Below, one piece after another: positions 16,974 to 26,364 of a DNA stretch of 64,000 nucleotides. The notes under the pieces are model-generated. The model ran no database searches. It saw only the letters and a program-made list of their open reading frames with translations, and was not told where the DNA came from. The first letter of the stretch is position 1, and each line of letters begins with the position of its first letter. The stretch is from Gudongella sp964575895 (GTDB lineage: Bacteria > Bacillota > Clostridia > Tissierellales > Tissierellaceae), in the NCBI GenBank assembly GCA_964575895.1, contig CAZNTE010000001.1, positions 1 to 64,000 of the forward strand. The letters run 5' to 3'. The translations under genes and the position numbers were made by a program.

Positions 16974-19640
16974 ATGAGTGATAAATTATTAATGGTCATA
17001 GATGGCAGTTCATTGGTACACAGGGCTTTTTATGCAATACCATTTTTGTCTAATAAAAATGGAGTAAACACTAATGCTGTATATGGATTTTTAAATATGT
17101 TATATAAAATTAGAGATGAATATAAACCTACAAATATATGTGTAGCTTTTGATAGAAAAGGCCCAACATTTAGGCATGAAGAATTTAAGGACTACAAGGG
17201 GACCAGAGATAAGACTCCACCAGAATTATCACAGCAATTTCCTCTCATAAAAGAAGCTCTTGAAAATCTAGGGATTAAAACCATAGATTTATCTAAATAC
17301 GAAGCTGATGATATAGCTGGAACTTTGGCAAAAGAGGGAGAAAAAAAAGGATATGATGTTTTTCTTGTAACAGGGGATAAGGATTATTTCCAACTTGCTA
17401 CAGATAAGGTTAAAGTATTATTAACTAAAAAAGGTGTTTCAGAGATGGAGACCTATGATAGGGATAGGCTTCTAGAAGAGTATGAAATTGAACCAAAAGC
17501 ATTTGTTGATATTAAGGGCTTAATGGGTGATAGCTCAGATAATATACCTGGTATCCAGGGAGTTGGAGAAAAAACAGCCCTGAAATTGATCAAAGAATTT
17601 GAAAACCTTGATGGAGTTTATGAAAACATTGAAAAAGTATCAGGTGCTAAGTTAAAGGAGAAGTTAGTCAATAGTAAAGAGCTGGCATATCTTAGTAGGA
17701 AATTAGGGGAAATAATAACAGATGTACCCTTAAATTTTTCTGTAGAAGATCTGACTCCTAATGAAGAAGATAAGGATAAGTTACTAGCTTTTTATGAAAA
17801 TCTTGAGCTTAATAGTCTGATTAATAAAATAAAAGACCTTGAACCAAGCAAACCAGAGACTTTTGAGGAACAAAAAATTCTAAAATTAAAAGATAATGAT
17901 GATGTTAAGGAAATGGTAAACAAAATTGTTGAAAAAGGAAGTTTCTATTTTAAAATTCTAACGGATGATGATTATATTTTAACTAACCCAATCTATATGG
18001 GAATTAGCCTTGATGGTATAGAAACTTGGGTTTTAGACTTTAGAAATGATGATATAAATTTAGAAATTCTTAGAGCAATATTCGAAAGTAAAGATATAGA
18101 AAAGTTCGGTTGGGATGTTAAATCAGATGTAGTAAAACTAATGCAAATGGGATGGGAATGTTCAAAAGTAACATTTGATTCATCAATTGCTCAATATATT
18201 ATTGATCCATCTCAAAGCAACCTGTCGATAAATAAAATAGCAGAAGATTATAATTTAGATAGAGGAATTGATTTTGAAGAGTTAGTGGGTAAAGGCAAAA
18301 AGAAACAACTAGTATCAGATTTAGAACAGGATAAAGTGTTTCAGTATATTGGATATATTCTTTCTTCTGTTTATAAACTAAAACCAATTATGACTGATAT
18401 CATAACACAAAGAAACATGAATGAGCTATTCAATAATGTTGAAATGCCCTTAATGAAAGTTTTAGCCGAAATGGAAGTTCTAGGAGTTGCAGTTGATAAG
18501 GATGAATTAACAAAACTTGGAATAGAATATCAGGAGGAGATAGATGATTTAGTCACTTCCATATATTATTTAGCAGGATATGAGTTTAATATCAATTCAA
18601 CAAAACAACTGGGAGATGTACTATTTGATTCATTGGAGTTACCTGTTATAAAGAAAACTAAGACAGGTTATTCAACAGATGTTGAAGTACTAGAAGCACT
18701 TAAAGATAAGCACCCTATAATTGAGAAAATCATAAGATACAGACAAATTGTTAAGCTTAAATCTACTTATATTGATGGTTTACAACCTATGATAAACCCC
18801 AAAACAGGTAGAATTCATTCTAAATTCAATCAGACGGTAACATCTACTGGACGAATATCCAGCACAGATCCTAACCTTCAGAATATACCAATACGCACAG
18901 AAGATGGTAGAAAAATAAGGAAGGCATTTGTTGCTGAAAAACCGGATTATGTATTTTTAGATGGAGATTATTCTCAAATTGAATTGAGACTATTAGCTCA
19001 TATTTCCAAGGATCCAAAAATGATAGAGGCTTTTAATAATGAAGAGGATATTCACACCAAAACAGCAGCAGAAGTATTTGGAATTCCAAAAGATGAAATC
19101 ACCTCTGATTTGAGGTATAAGGCAAAAGCGGTAAATTTTAGCATTATATATGGGATTTCTGATTTTAGTTTATCTATAGACCTAGGGATAACAAGAAAAG
19201 AAGCAAGAAAATATATTGATAATTATTTTAAGAATTATAAGTTTGTAAAAGAGTATATGGATACTGCAATAGCTACAGGCAAAGAGAAGGGCTATGTTGA
19301 AACATTATTAAATAGGAGAAGATATATACCTGAGTTAGATTCTAAAAACTTTAATATAAGATCTTTTGGAGAAAGAGTGGCTATGAACATGCCAATACAA
19401 GGTAGTGCAGCTGATATTATAAAATTAGCTATGGTCAAAGTTCATAGTAACTTAAGGACCAAAGGATTAAAATCAAAATTAATACTAACAATTCATGATG
19501 AACTAATAATTGAAGCTCATAATTCTGAAAAAGAAATAGCTAAAGAAATAATGAAAGAAACCATGGAAAATGCAATAAAACTAGATGTTCCTCTAAAGGT
19601 AGAAGTTATGGAGGGTGATAGTTGGTATGATACAAAATAG
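16974..19640 (+). CDS. polA: DNA polymerase I
   Basis: This 888-residue polymerase serves repair and Okazaki fragment processing. Residues 1 to about 290 are the 5' nuclease (VIDGSSLVHRAFYA, GDKDYFQL, GLMGDSSDNIPG). A 3'-5' exonuclease fold lies at about 310-470. The polymerase domain follows, with the DPNLQNIPIR, DYSQIELR and HDE motifs. The exonuclease looks inactive: the DxE motif is replaced by KIL in FYFKILTDD, and the late YxxxD motif reads YIGYI. I start at ATG 16974, six bases after GGAGGG; the ATG at 16968 overlaps that site. It overlaps coaE by 14 bases. Confidence 0.96.
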   Translation: MSDKLLMVIDGSSLVHRAFYAIPFLSNKNGVNTNAVYGFLNMLYKIRDEYKPTNICVAFDRKGPTFRHEEFKDYKGTRDKTPPELSQQFPLIKEALENLGIKTIDLSKYEADDIAGTLAKEGEKKGYDVFLVTGDKDYFQLATDKVKVLLTKKGVSEMETYDRDRLLEEYEIEPKAFVDIKGLMGDSSDNIPGIQGVGEKTALKLIKEFENLDGVYENIEKVSGAKLKEKLVNSKELAYLSRKLGEIITDVPLNFSVEDLTPNEEDKDKLLAFYENLELNSLINKIKDLEPSKPETFEEQKILKLKDNDDVKEMVNKIVEKGSFYFKILTDDDYILTNPIYMGISLDGIETWVLDFRNDDINLEILRAIFESKDIEKFGWDVKSDVVKLMQMGWECSKVTFDSSIAQYIIDPSQSNLSINKIAEDYNLDRGIDFEELVGKGKKKQLVSDLEQDKVFQYIGYILSSVYKLKPIMTDIITQRNMNELFNNVEMPLMKVLAEMEVLGVAVDKDELTKLGIEYQEEIDDLVTSIYYLAGYEFNINSTKQLGDVLFDSLELPVIKKTKTGYSTDVEVLEALKDKHPIIEKIIRYRQIVKLKSTYIDGLQPMINPKTGRIHSKFNQTVTSTGRISSTDPNLQNIPIRTEDGRKIRKAFVAEKPDYVFLDGDYSQIELRLLAHISKDPKMIEAFNNEEDIHTKTAAEVFGIPKDEITSDLRYKAKAVNFSIIYGISDFSLSIDLGITRKEARKYIDNYFKNYKFVKEYMDTAIATGKEKGYVETLLNRRRYIPELDSKNFNIRSFGERVAMNMPIQGSAADIIKLAMVKVHSNLRTKGLKSKLILTIHDELIIEAHNSEKEIAKEIMKETMENAIKLDVPLKVEVMEGDSWYDTK

Positions 19641-20244
19641 AGCTACTATAATAGGTATTACCGGTGGTATTGCTACTGGTAAATCTACATTTTGCAACTT
19701 GTTATCTAAGTTGGGATTTCTAGTAATTGATAGTGATAAAATAGCTAGAGATGTTGTAGAAATAGGAAGTGAAGGCCTTAAGAATGTTGTTGATTATTTT
19801 GGTGACGATATCCTAAAAGAAGATGGAAGTCTTGATAGAAATAAACTAGGTGATTTGATTTTCAATGACGAGAAAAAAAGAATTGCTTTAAACAATATTC
19901 TTCATCCTCTTATCACCAAAAAGATTAAGAAACTTATTGATGACAATATTAGTATTGAGAAGGTAATCTTTATAGATATTCCCTTGTTACTTGAAGTAAG
20001 AAGTAACTTAGAAAAAAATGGATTAGACTTTGACCAGGTTTGGCTTATCTATTCTAAGGAGAGTACTCAAGTAAAAAGATTGATGAATAGAAATAACCTT
20101 TCTCAGGATCAAGCATTAATGAGGATAAAATCACAAATGAACATTGAGGAAAAGAGAAAATTAGCTGATTTAGTTATCAATAATGAAGGAAGTTTAGAAG
20201 AGTTAGAACAAATGGTTGAGAGGGTTACATTAATATATAGATAG
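19627..20244 (+). CDS. coaE: Dephospho-CoA kinase
   Basis: This 205-residue kinase phosphorylates dephospho-CoA in the last step of CoA synthesis. The P-loop GITGGIATGKST is at the N terminus, and DSDKIARDVV and HPLITKKI are typical. The ATG at 19627 lies within the end of polA, after GGAGGGTGAT. The polA-coaE pairing is common in Firmicutes. Confidence 0.94.
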   Translation: MIQNRATIIGITGGIATGKSTFCNLLSKLGFLVIDSDKIARDVVEIGSEGLKNVVDYFGDDILKEDGSLDRNKLGDLIFNDEKKRIALNNILHPLITKKIKKLIDDNISIEKVIFIDIPLLLEVRSNLEKNGLDFDQVWLIYSKESTQVKRLMNRNNLSQDQALMRIKSQMNIEEKRKLADLVINNEGSLEELEQMVERVTLIYR

Positions 20245-20253
20245 TGGTGAAAG

Positions 20254-20874
20254 ATGAAACGTTTATTAACAATAACAATGATTATAATTCTTATATATGG
20301 ATCTTATTTTATAACAGTATCTATTCTTTATCCCTTAGCTTATAAGGAAATAGTTTTAGATAATTCCTTAAAGTATGATATGGATCCTAAGCTAGTATTT
20401 GCAGTTATTAAAACTGAAAGTAACTTTGATACTAATGCTGTTTCAAACAAGGGAGCTAAGGGATTAATGCAAGTTAGTGAGACTACTGGTAGATGGGGCA
20501 GTGAGGATTTGAAAATAGACAATTACAATGATGAACTCTTGTATGACCCAGGCATTAATATATCCATTGGAACTTGGTATTTAAATCTACTATTAAACCA
20601 ATATAAGGAATTAGATACAGCTCTTGCTGCATATAATGCAGGGAGTGGGAATGTAAGTAGTTGGTTGTCAGATCCTAACTATAGTGAAGATGGGGTTAAA
20701 CTTTATAAGATACCCTTTCCTGAGACTCGTGAATATGTAAATAAAGTTAAAGATAATACAAATATCTATAGCAGATTCTACAGAGATAATGTGTATTACA
20801 AGGGTGAATCCTTATTTGAAGAGTTGATATTTAAAATCAGAATATGGCTTATGGACATTAGAAATAATAGGTAG
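20254..20874 (+). CDS. Lytic transglycosylase (SLT domain), membrane-anchored
   Basis: This 206-residue murein hydrolase has an N-terminal membrane segment (residues 4-26) and a soluble-lytic-transglycosylase domain. The catalytic Glu is in VIKTESNFD, followed by GAKGLMQV, and ALAAYNAGSGNV is the conserved third motif. It cleaves the MurNAc-GlcNAc bond outside the membrane. It lies 9 bases after coaE and 10 before the peptide-binding lipoprotein gene. Confidence 0.92.
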   Translation: MKRLLTITMIIILIYGSYFITVSILYPLAYKEIVLDNSLKYDMDPKLVFAVIKTESNFDTNAVSNKGAKGLMQVSETTGRWGSEDLKIDNYNDELLYDPGINISIGTWYLNLLLNQYKELDTALAAYNAGSGNVSSWLSDPNYSEDGVKLYKIPFPETREYVNKVKDNTNIYSRFYRDNVYYKGESLFEELIFKIRIWLMDIRNNR

Positions 20875-20884
20875 GATGATGATG

Positions 20885-22522
20885 ATGAAAAACAAAATTT
20901 TATTGATTGTTATAACATTGCTAGGGATCTTAATCCTGGGAGGGTGTGACTTAATGGCAACCATTGACAATGAACAAGAAAACTTGCCAGAGCTAGATTA
21001 TGTAATAATGGTTAATAGCGATGTAAAACTTCCATTAACAAATTTTAATACCTTGAACCCAATTTATTCTGATAACTTTTATTATTATCATTTTAGCAAA
21101 TTAATATTTGAAAGCTTATTCACATATGATGAAAGTTATAGAATAATTCCTCAGTTAGCATCTAATTGGAGCATCAATCAGGATGGATCAAAGATTTTAA
21201 TCAACCTTAGGGAAGATGTCTACTTCCACAATGGAAATAAATTCACATCAGATGATGTTGTATATACAATAAATACAATGAAAAGAGCAAGTGACAATAG
21301 TATTTATTATAAGTTGTTAAATGGAATAACACCAGGTAATGTAGATAAGAGTATTATTTCAGCCCAAAAATTAGACGATTATTCTCTAGAAATTACTGTG
21401 GGTAAGAATGCTAATTTTGTTTTAGATACTCTAACATTTCCTATAATATCCTCTAGTTTAGGAGAGGGTGGATTATCCATAGAAGATTATGATGTTATAG
21501 GTACAGGACCATATAAGTTTGTCGAATATGTAAAGTTTAAAGAGATAAAACTAGAAGCATTCGAAGATTATAGGGAAGGATCTCCTGAGATAAAATATAT
21601 AATTGGAAAAATATTTGAAGATGAAGAATTAATACTTACAGCATTTGAAACTGGGAAATTGAATGTTTCTGGTAGCATAGGCGTCGATTGGGACAAGTAT
21701 GTTCATAATCCAAGAGTTGATATAAAGGAATACGTAACAGCAGATTTTGATGCCCTGTCATTTAATCACAATAATCCTTTATTTCAAGGAGAAAATGGAA
21801 TTATCCTAAAAAAGAGTATAATGTATGGAATTGATCGACAAGAGTTGATTTCCAAAATATATTTGGGGCATGGTACCCAGACTGATACCCCAATACATCC
21901 TGATCATTACTTGTCATCATCAAATTCAAGTCAATATGGATACACTCCTCAAAGGTCATTGGAGTTATTAGATTCAATGACCTTTGAGGAAGAAGACCCT
22001 TTAAAAAGAGAGGATTATGAAAACTTAAGTCTTAAACTGCTAGTTAATTCTAATAATGATGACAAAATTAAGGTAGCTGAAATGATAAAAAGTAATTTAA
22101 GTAATATAGGAATAAATATCATAATTGAAAGTGTAAGTGAAGATCAAGGACTTGAATACAGCAATAGATTGTTGTCAGGAAATTATGATATAGCCATTGT
22201 CTCGTGGAAACAATCAATTATTCAAAAATTTGACCACTTATTTTTTGAGAACAATATTGGTATAAGCAATACTTCCAGATTTATTGATGATGAATTTGAG
22301 AGTCTATTAGCGGAAATAAGTCTTTATAATAATGAGAGTGATAATTTATTAAAATATGATGTATTCCAGAAAGAATTTACTGGTAAATTACCATATGGTA
22401 TTTTGATGTATAGAAACAGAGCTCTTCTTATAGACTCAAATATTAAAGGTGACTTAAGTCCTAATTTCTTTAATTTATACAATGGTCTTAGCAAATCTTA
22501 TTTAATAATGAGAACAAATTAA
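20885..22522 (+). CDS. Oligopeptide-type ABC substrate-binding lipoprotein (SBP_bac_5)
   Basis: This protein of about 545 residues has a lipoprotein signal ending in ILILGGC. The family-5 solute-binding fold shows LVESLFTYD-like and LREDVYFHNG segments (residues about 70-120) and a C-terminal lobe. It probably binds peptides or a related ligand. No permease or ATPase genes are next to it, so it is an orphan binding protein in this window. Four ATG codons run in tandem from 20876; I take the fourth, spaced from AGGATG. Confidence 0.82.
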   Translation: MKNKILLIVITLLGILILGGCDLMATIDNEQENLPELDYVIMVNSDVKLPLTNFNTLNPIYSDNFYYYHFSKLIFESLFTYDESYRIIPQLASNWSINQDGSKILINLREDVYFHNGNKFTSDDVVYTINTMKRASDNSIYYKLLNGITPGNVDKSIISAQKLDDYSLEITVGKNANFVLDTLTFPIISSSLGEGGLSIEDYDVIGTGPYKFVEYVKFKEIKLEAFEDYREGSPEIKYIIGKIFEDEELILTAFETGKLNVSGSIGVDWDKYVHNPRVDIKEYVTADFDALSFNHNNPLFQGENGIILKKSIMYGIDRQELISKIYLGHGTQTDTPIHPDHYLSSSNSSQYGYTPQRSLELLDSMTFEEEDPLKREDYENLSLKLLVNSNNDDKIKVAEMIKSNLSNIGINIIIESVSEDQGLEYSNRLLSGNYDIAIVSWKQSIIQKFDHLFFENNIGISNTSRFIDDEFESLLAEISLYNNESDNLLKYDVFQKEFTGKLPYGILMYRNRALLIDSNIKGDLSPNFFNLYNGLSKSYLIMRTN

Positions 22523-22523
22523 G

Positions 22524-22552
22524 TTGAAAAGAGTTTTAAATGGTATTATAAT
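22524..22552 (+). promoter_or_regulatory. Promoter of tRNA-Leu(GAG)
   Basis: TTGAAA (22524-22529), a 17-base spacer and a perfect TATAAT (22547-22552) lie 50 bases before the tRNA. A 7-bp hairpin (ATGGATT/AATCCAT, about 22572-22595) in the 5' leader separates them. Confidence 0.75.
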
Positions 22553-22602
22553 TAAATATACTTCATATCTTATGGATTGAGAATTTCTAATCCATTCCAA
22601 TT

Positions 22603-22689
22603 GCGAGTGTGCTGGAATCGGCAGACAGGCATGTTTGAGGGGCATGTGCCAGTAATGGCGTATGGGTTCAAGTCCCATCACTCGCACCA
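22603..22689 (+). tRNA. tRNA-Leu (GAG)
   Basis: This 87-base class II tRNA has acceptor stem GCGAGTG/CACTCGC, discriminator A, an encoded CCA, anticodon stem CATGT/GCATG with loop TTGAGGG (anticodon GAG), and a long variable arm. It reads CUC and CUU. The bases up to the rnf promoter (22690-22738) show no clear terminator, so read-through into rnf is possible. Confidence 0.95.
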
Positions 22690-22738
22690 TTAATAATCCC
22701 AAAAAATAAACAATTCCTAACTTCATATTTGTATACAT

Positions 22739-22760
22739 TAACATCAATTGATGTTATAAT
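22739..22760 (+). promoter_or_regulatory. rnf operon promoter region with 18-bp palindrome over the -10
   Basis: TAACATCAATTGATGTTA (22739-22756) is a perfect 18-base palindrome whose right end overlaps a perfect TATAAT (22755-22760). The -35 is weak (TATACA at 17 bases). A protein bound to the palindrome would cover the core promoter. It does not match the Rex consensus well, so the regulator is unassigned. Confidence 0.6.
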
Positions 22761-22780
22761 ATATTTTAGAGTGGCAATTT

Positions 22781-22837
22781 ATGGGTATTATTATGCCTTT
22801 AATTGCTAAAATTATATCAAGTAAAGAGGTGGAATAA
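22781..22837 (+). CDS. Possible 18-codon leader ORF before rnfC
   Basis: ATG 22781 opens an 18-codon frame (MGIIMPLIAKIISSKEVE) ending in TAA two bases before the rnfC ATG. Its last codons overlap the rnfC ribosome site GAGGTGG. A weak GAGTGG precedes its start. It could couple translation to rnfC or be chance; there is no family evidence. Confidence 0.3.
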   Translation: MGIIMPLIAKIISSKEVE

Positions 22838-22839
22838 GA

Positions 22840-24165
22840 ATGAACCAAGGAAAGTTGACTTTCAAAGGTGGAGTACATGTTCCTGAATTTAAGGAGCTTA
22901 CAGAAAAGAAGTCAATCGAAGTTGCTGAAAGTCCTCAATTTGCTTACATACCATTACACCAACATATAGGTGCACCATGTGATCCTATAGTTAATGTTGG
23001 AGATAGAGTTAAAATCGGACAAAAGATTGGGGAATCAGGAGCCTTTGTTTCTGGTAGCGTACATGCTAGTATTGCTGGTACAGTGAAAGAAATTAAGATG
23101 ATGTTTACTCCTACAGGAACTAAAACAAAGTGTATCGTAATTGAAAACGATGGCACTGAAGAAATGGATGATTCTTTGAAGGGTAAGGACTTAAATACCT
23201 TAACTGGAGAAGAAATACTTGCAATGATAAAAAATGCAGGTATCACAGGCATGGGAGGAGCTAGTTTCCCAGCTCATGTTAAATTTGCACCCCCTAAAGA
23301 CAAACCTATTGATACATTGATTATCAATGGTGCAGAATGCGAACCTTACTTAACAGCTGATCATAGGGTAATGCTTGAATTTACAGATTTAGTAATTACA
23401 GGAACAAAAGCTATTAAAAAAGCTTTGAATGTTGAAAATGTATTTATTGGAATCGAAAATAACAAGATGGATGCAGTTGAAGCTTTGAAATCAGCAATTA
23501 AACCTGAAGATAATATTCAAGTGGTGGCATTAAAGACCAAATACCCACAAGGGGATGAGAAAAGAGTAATTAATGCTATAACTGGCAGAATGGTACCATC
23601 AGGTGGATTGCCAATGGATGTTGGATGCGTTGTTTCTAACATATCAACTGCTAAAGCTATTGGCGATGTTATCGTAAGCGGGAAACCGCTTTATGAGAGA
23701 GTTGTAACTGTAACAGGTAGAGGAATTGCTGAACCTAAGAATCTGTTAGTTAGAATGGGAACGCCAATTGGAGATTTAATAAGTCAATGTGGTGGGTTTA
23801 GTAAAAAGCCTGGTAAGATAATATCTGGTGGACCTATGATGGGTTTTGCTCAGTTTAATCTTGAAGCTCCAATTATTAAGGGTTCAGGAGGATTATTAAT
23901 ACTTCCTGAAGAAGAAGTTAAAGAAGAAGAAGTACTACCATGTATTAAATGTGGTAAGTGTCTTCAAGTGTGCCCTGTAAGACTTCAACCATTGTATATT
24001 AGTGCGTATGCTCTTAAAAATAATGTTGAAAAAGCAGAAGGATATAATGCGATGGATTGTGTAGAATGTGGAGCATGTTCATTTATCTGTCCTGCTAAGA
24101 GACCTTTGGCAGAATCTATAAAGAACATCAAAAAAGAAATTATTGCAAAGAGAAAAAAATCATAA
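22840..24165 (+). CDS. rnfC: Rnf complex subunit C
   Basis: This 441-residue peripheral subunit carries NADH/FMN sites and two [4Fe-4S] clusters of the ferredoxin:NAD+ oxidoreductase that pumps Na+ or H+. Residues about 130-145 hold the glycine-rich GITGMGGASFPAHVKF. CIKCGKCLQVCP and CVECGACSFICP near the C terminus bind the clusters. It is the first gene of rnfCDGEAB, after GAGGTGG. Confidence 0.96.
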   Translation: MNQGKLTFKGGVHVPEFKELTEKKSIEVAESPQFAYIPLHQHIGAPCDPIVNVGDRVKIGQKIGESGAFVSGSVHASIAGTVKEIKMMFTPTGTKTKCIVIENDGTEEMDDSLKGKDLNTLTGEEILAMIKNAGITGMGGASFPAHVKFAPPKDKPIDTLIINGAECEPYLTADHRVMLEFTDLVITGTKAIKKALNVENVFIGIENNKMDAVEALKSAIKPEDNIQVVALKTKYPQGDEKRVINAITGRMVPSGGLPMDVGCVVSNISTAKAIGDVIVSGKPLYERVVTVTGRGIAEPKNLLVRMGTPIGDLISQCGGFSKKPGKIISGGPMMGFAQFNLEAPIIKGSGGLLILPEEEVKEEEVLPCIKCGKCLQVCPVRLQPLYISAYALKNNVEKAEGYNAMDCVECGACSFICPAKRPLAESIKNIKKEIIAKRKKS

Positions 24166-24181
24166 GTTAGGAGGATGTTGA

Positions 24182-25150
24182 ATGGATGGAAAAGTATTAG
24201 ATCCAACCAAAAACGACCCTGTCGTTTTAGATGATATGTTGATCGTATCACAATCACCTCACATTAGATCAGATGAGTCAGTGCAGAGAACCATGTTTGA
24301 TGTAATTATCGCTTTAGTACCTGCAATGATTGGAAGTATTTATTTCTTCGGATTTGATGCTGTAAGATTGTTATTAGTAACTGTAGTTGCAGCACTTATT
24401 TTTGAAGCTGGAACTCAGAAGATGTTTAAAAAACCAGTAAGAATAATGGATTTAAGTGCCGTTGTAACGGGTATACTCCTTGCACTTAATCTACCTGCAG
24501 GAACTCCTTGGTGGGTTGCAGTTTTTGGAGCAGGATTTGCAATTATAATAGTTAAAGAATTATTTGGTGGGATTGGCCAAAACTTTATGAACCCAGCACT
24601 TGGTGCTAGAGCTGCACTTGTTGCTTCATGGCCTAGAATTATGACAGCATATGTAACTCCAGATGGTGTTAGTGCTGCTACTCCACTTCAAATATTAAAA
24701 GCAGGAAGTGGAAATCTTCCAGCTATAGAAAGAATGGTATTTGGTGACATTGGTGGAGTAATAGGCGAGACATCTGCAATATTACTATTAATTGGTGGAC
24801 TGTACCTAATTATTAGAGGCGTTATTGATTGGAAGACTCCAGTAATTTACATAGGTACCACAGCTGCTTTACTATTAGTTTTAGGTGTTGACTCAAGCAA
24901 CCTAATGTATCATGTGTTAGGTGGTGGATTGATCCTTGGAGCATTCTTTATGGCTACTGATTATTCATCTTCGCCAGTAACTCCAATGGGTAAAATTATA
25001 TTTGCAGTTGGTTGTGGATTGCTAACAGCACTTATAAGAGTTAAAGGTGGATTACCAGAAGGTGTTACATACTCTATTTTGATAATGAATGTTGCCGCTC
25101 CATTAATCGAAAGATTAACAAGACCAAAAGTTTTTGGGGAGGTAAAATAA
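24182..25150 (+). CDS. rnfD: Rnf complex subunit D
   Basis: This 322-residue membrane subunit has a covalently bound flavin. The expected FMN-attachment threonine is in GVSAATPLQ near residue 165. About nine to ten membrane segments follow the NQR2/RnfD pattern, with GGIGQNFMNPALGARA conserved. The start follows TTAGGAGGATG and the next gene begins 1 base after the stop. Confidence 0.95.
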   Translation: MDGKVLDPTKNDPVVLDDMLIVSQSPHIRSDESVQRTMFDVIIALVPAMIGSIYFFGFDAVRLLLVTVVAALIFEAGTQKMFKKPVRIMDLSAVVTGILLALNLPAGTPWWVAVFGAGFAIIIVKELFGGIGQNFMNPALGARAALVASWPRIMTAYVTPDGVSAATPLQILKAGSGNLPAIERMVFGDIGGVIGETSAILLLIGGLYLIIRGVIDWKTPVIYIGTTAALLLVLGVDSSNLMYHVLGGGLILGAFFMATDYSSSPVTPMGKIIFAVGCGLLTALIRVKGGLPEGVTYSILIMNVAAPLIERLTRPKVFGEVK

Positions 25151-25729
25151 ATGAATGAGACTTTAAAACTAGGTTTAGTATTATTATTAGTAACTGCAGT
25201 TGCAGGTGGAATTTTAGCTGGTGTTAATTCACTGACCGCACCAGTAATAACTGAAAGAGAAAATCAAGAAAAATTTGCATCATTATTGGAAATATTTACA
25301 GAAGCTAATGAATTTATAGAATTTGAAGGCAGTGATCTCTCTGGTATTCAAGCATCATACCCTAGCGTAATAAGCATAACTGAAGTAAAGAATAATGGAA
25401 CAGAGCTTGGATATGCAGTTACTACTAAGACTGGTGGTTACGGTGGAGACATTAATACTTTAGTAGGCATTAGTGCTGATGGAACACTAGCAGGTATCAA
25501 GGTATTGGTTATGTCTGAAACCGCTGGACTTGGCTCTAGAATAGTTGATGATCCAGCATTTGCACAATCATTTGCAGGTAAAGGAGCAGGTGGTAGTGTT
25601 ACGCCAGCTGGTACAGGAGCAGGAGATAACGAAGTTATGATGCTATCTGGAGCAACTGTTTCTACAAATGCTGTTGTTAAAGGTGTTAATGATGCACTAA
25701 GTGCATTTTCTAATAGCCTTGCCAATTAG
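25151..25729 (+). CDS. rnfG: Rnf complex subunit G
   Basis: This 192-residue subunit has one N-terminal membrane segment and an extracytoplasmic FMN-binding domain. The flavin threonine lies in SGATVSTNAV near residue 165. FMN is attached by an ApbE-type transferase, whose gene is not in this window. GGTGGYGGDINTLVG-like segments fit the FMN_bind family. Confidence 0.95.
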   Translation: MNETLKLGLVLLLVTAVAGGILAGVNSLTAPVITERENQEKFASLLEIFTEANEFIEFEGSDLSGIQASYPSVISITEVKNNGTELGYAVTTKTGGYGGDINTLVGISADGTLAGIKVLVMSETAGLGSRIVDDPAFAQSFAGKGAGGSVTPAGTGAGDNEVMMLSGATVSTNAVVKGVNDALSAFSNSLAN

Positions 25730-25746
25730 AAAGGGAGGTGTGGTCA

Positions 25747-26346
25747 TTGAAAATTTCGACAATATTCAAGAATGGAATAATTAAAGAAAATCCTGTTCTG
25801 GTTCAATTGATTGGAATGTGTTCCGTACTTGCCATAACAAACAGTGTGGAAAACAGCCTTGGTATGTCAGCTGCTGTAATAGCAGTTTTAACATTATCAA
25901 ATATTGTTATTTCTCTAATGAGAAAATTCATACCATCAAAAATCAGAATTCCTATATTCATAGTCGTAATTGCAACATTTGTAACTATGGTTCAGATGTT
26001 TATGAACGCTTATGCTCAACCACTATATAAATCTTTGGGGATATTTATACCTCTGATAGTTGTAAATTGCTTGATATTAGCAAGGGCTGAATCATTTGCT
26101 TCTAAAAATGGAGTATTCTTATCTGCAATGGATGGGATAGCAATGGGCCTAGGTTATTCTATAGCAGTTGTTACTCTAGGTACAGTAAGGGAGATACTTG
26201 GCTCAGGATCATTCCTAGGAATGAGTTTGTTTGGAGAAAGCTTCCAACCAATATCACTATTTGTTGCACCTGCAGGAGCATTTATCCTGCTAGGAATATT
26301 AATTGGGCTGTTCAATGCATTTGTTAAGAAAAGAATTGCAGACTAA
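25747..26346 (+). CDS. rnfE: Rnf complex subunit E
   Basis: This 199-residue integral membrane subunit has about six membrane segments. It pairs with RnfA to form the ion-translocating core. NPVLVQLIGMCSVLAITNSV at the N terminus and IFIPLIVVNCLILARAE are characteristic. I start at TTG 25747, six bases after GGGAGGTG; the GTG at 25738 is part of that site. Confidence 0.94.
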   Translation: MKISTIFKNGIIKENPVLVQLIGMCSVLAITNSVENSLGMSAAVIAVLTLSNIVISLMRKFIPSKIRIPIFIVVIATFVTMVQMFMNAYAQPLYKSLGIFIPLIVVNCLILARAESFASKNGVFLSAMDGIAMGLGYSIAVVTLGTVREILGSGSFLGMSLFGESFQPISLFVAPAGAFILLGILIGLFNAFVKKRIAD

Positions 26347-26364
26347 GAGAAGGGGGTCAAAAAA

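Noticed and set aside
22502..22747. 81-codon minus-strand frame
   Set aside because: It covers the complement of tRNA-Leu(GAG), with the MGLEPIRH-type peptide typical of such false genes.
22739..22756. Rex operator
   Set aside because: The palindrome TAACATCAATTGATGTTA lacks the TTGTTAA-N4-TTAACAA arrangement.
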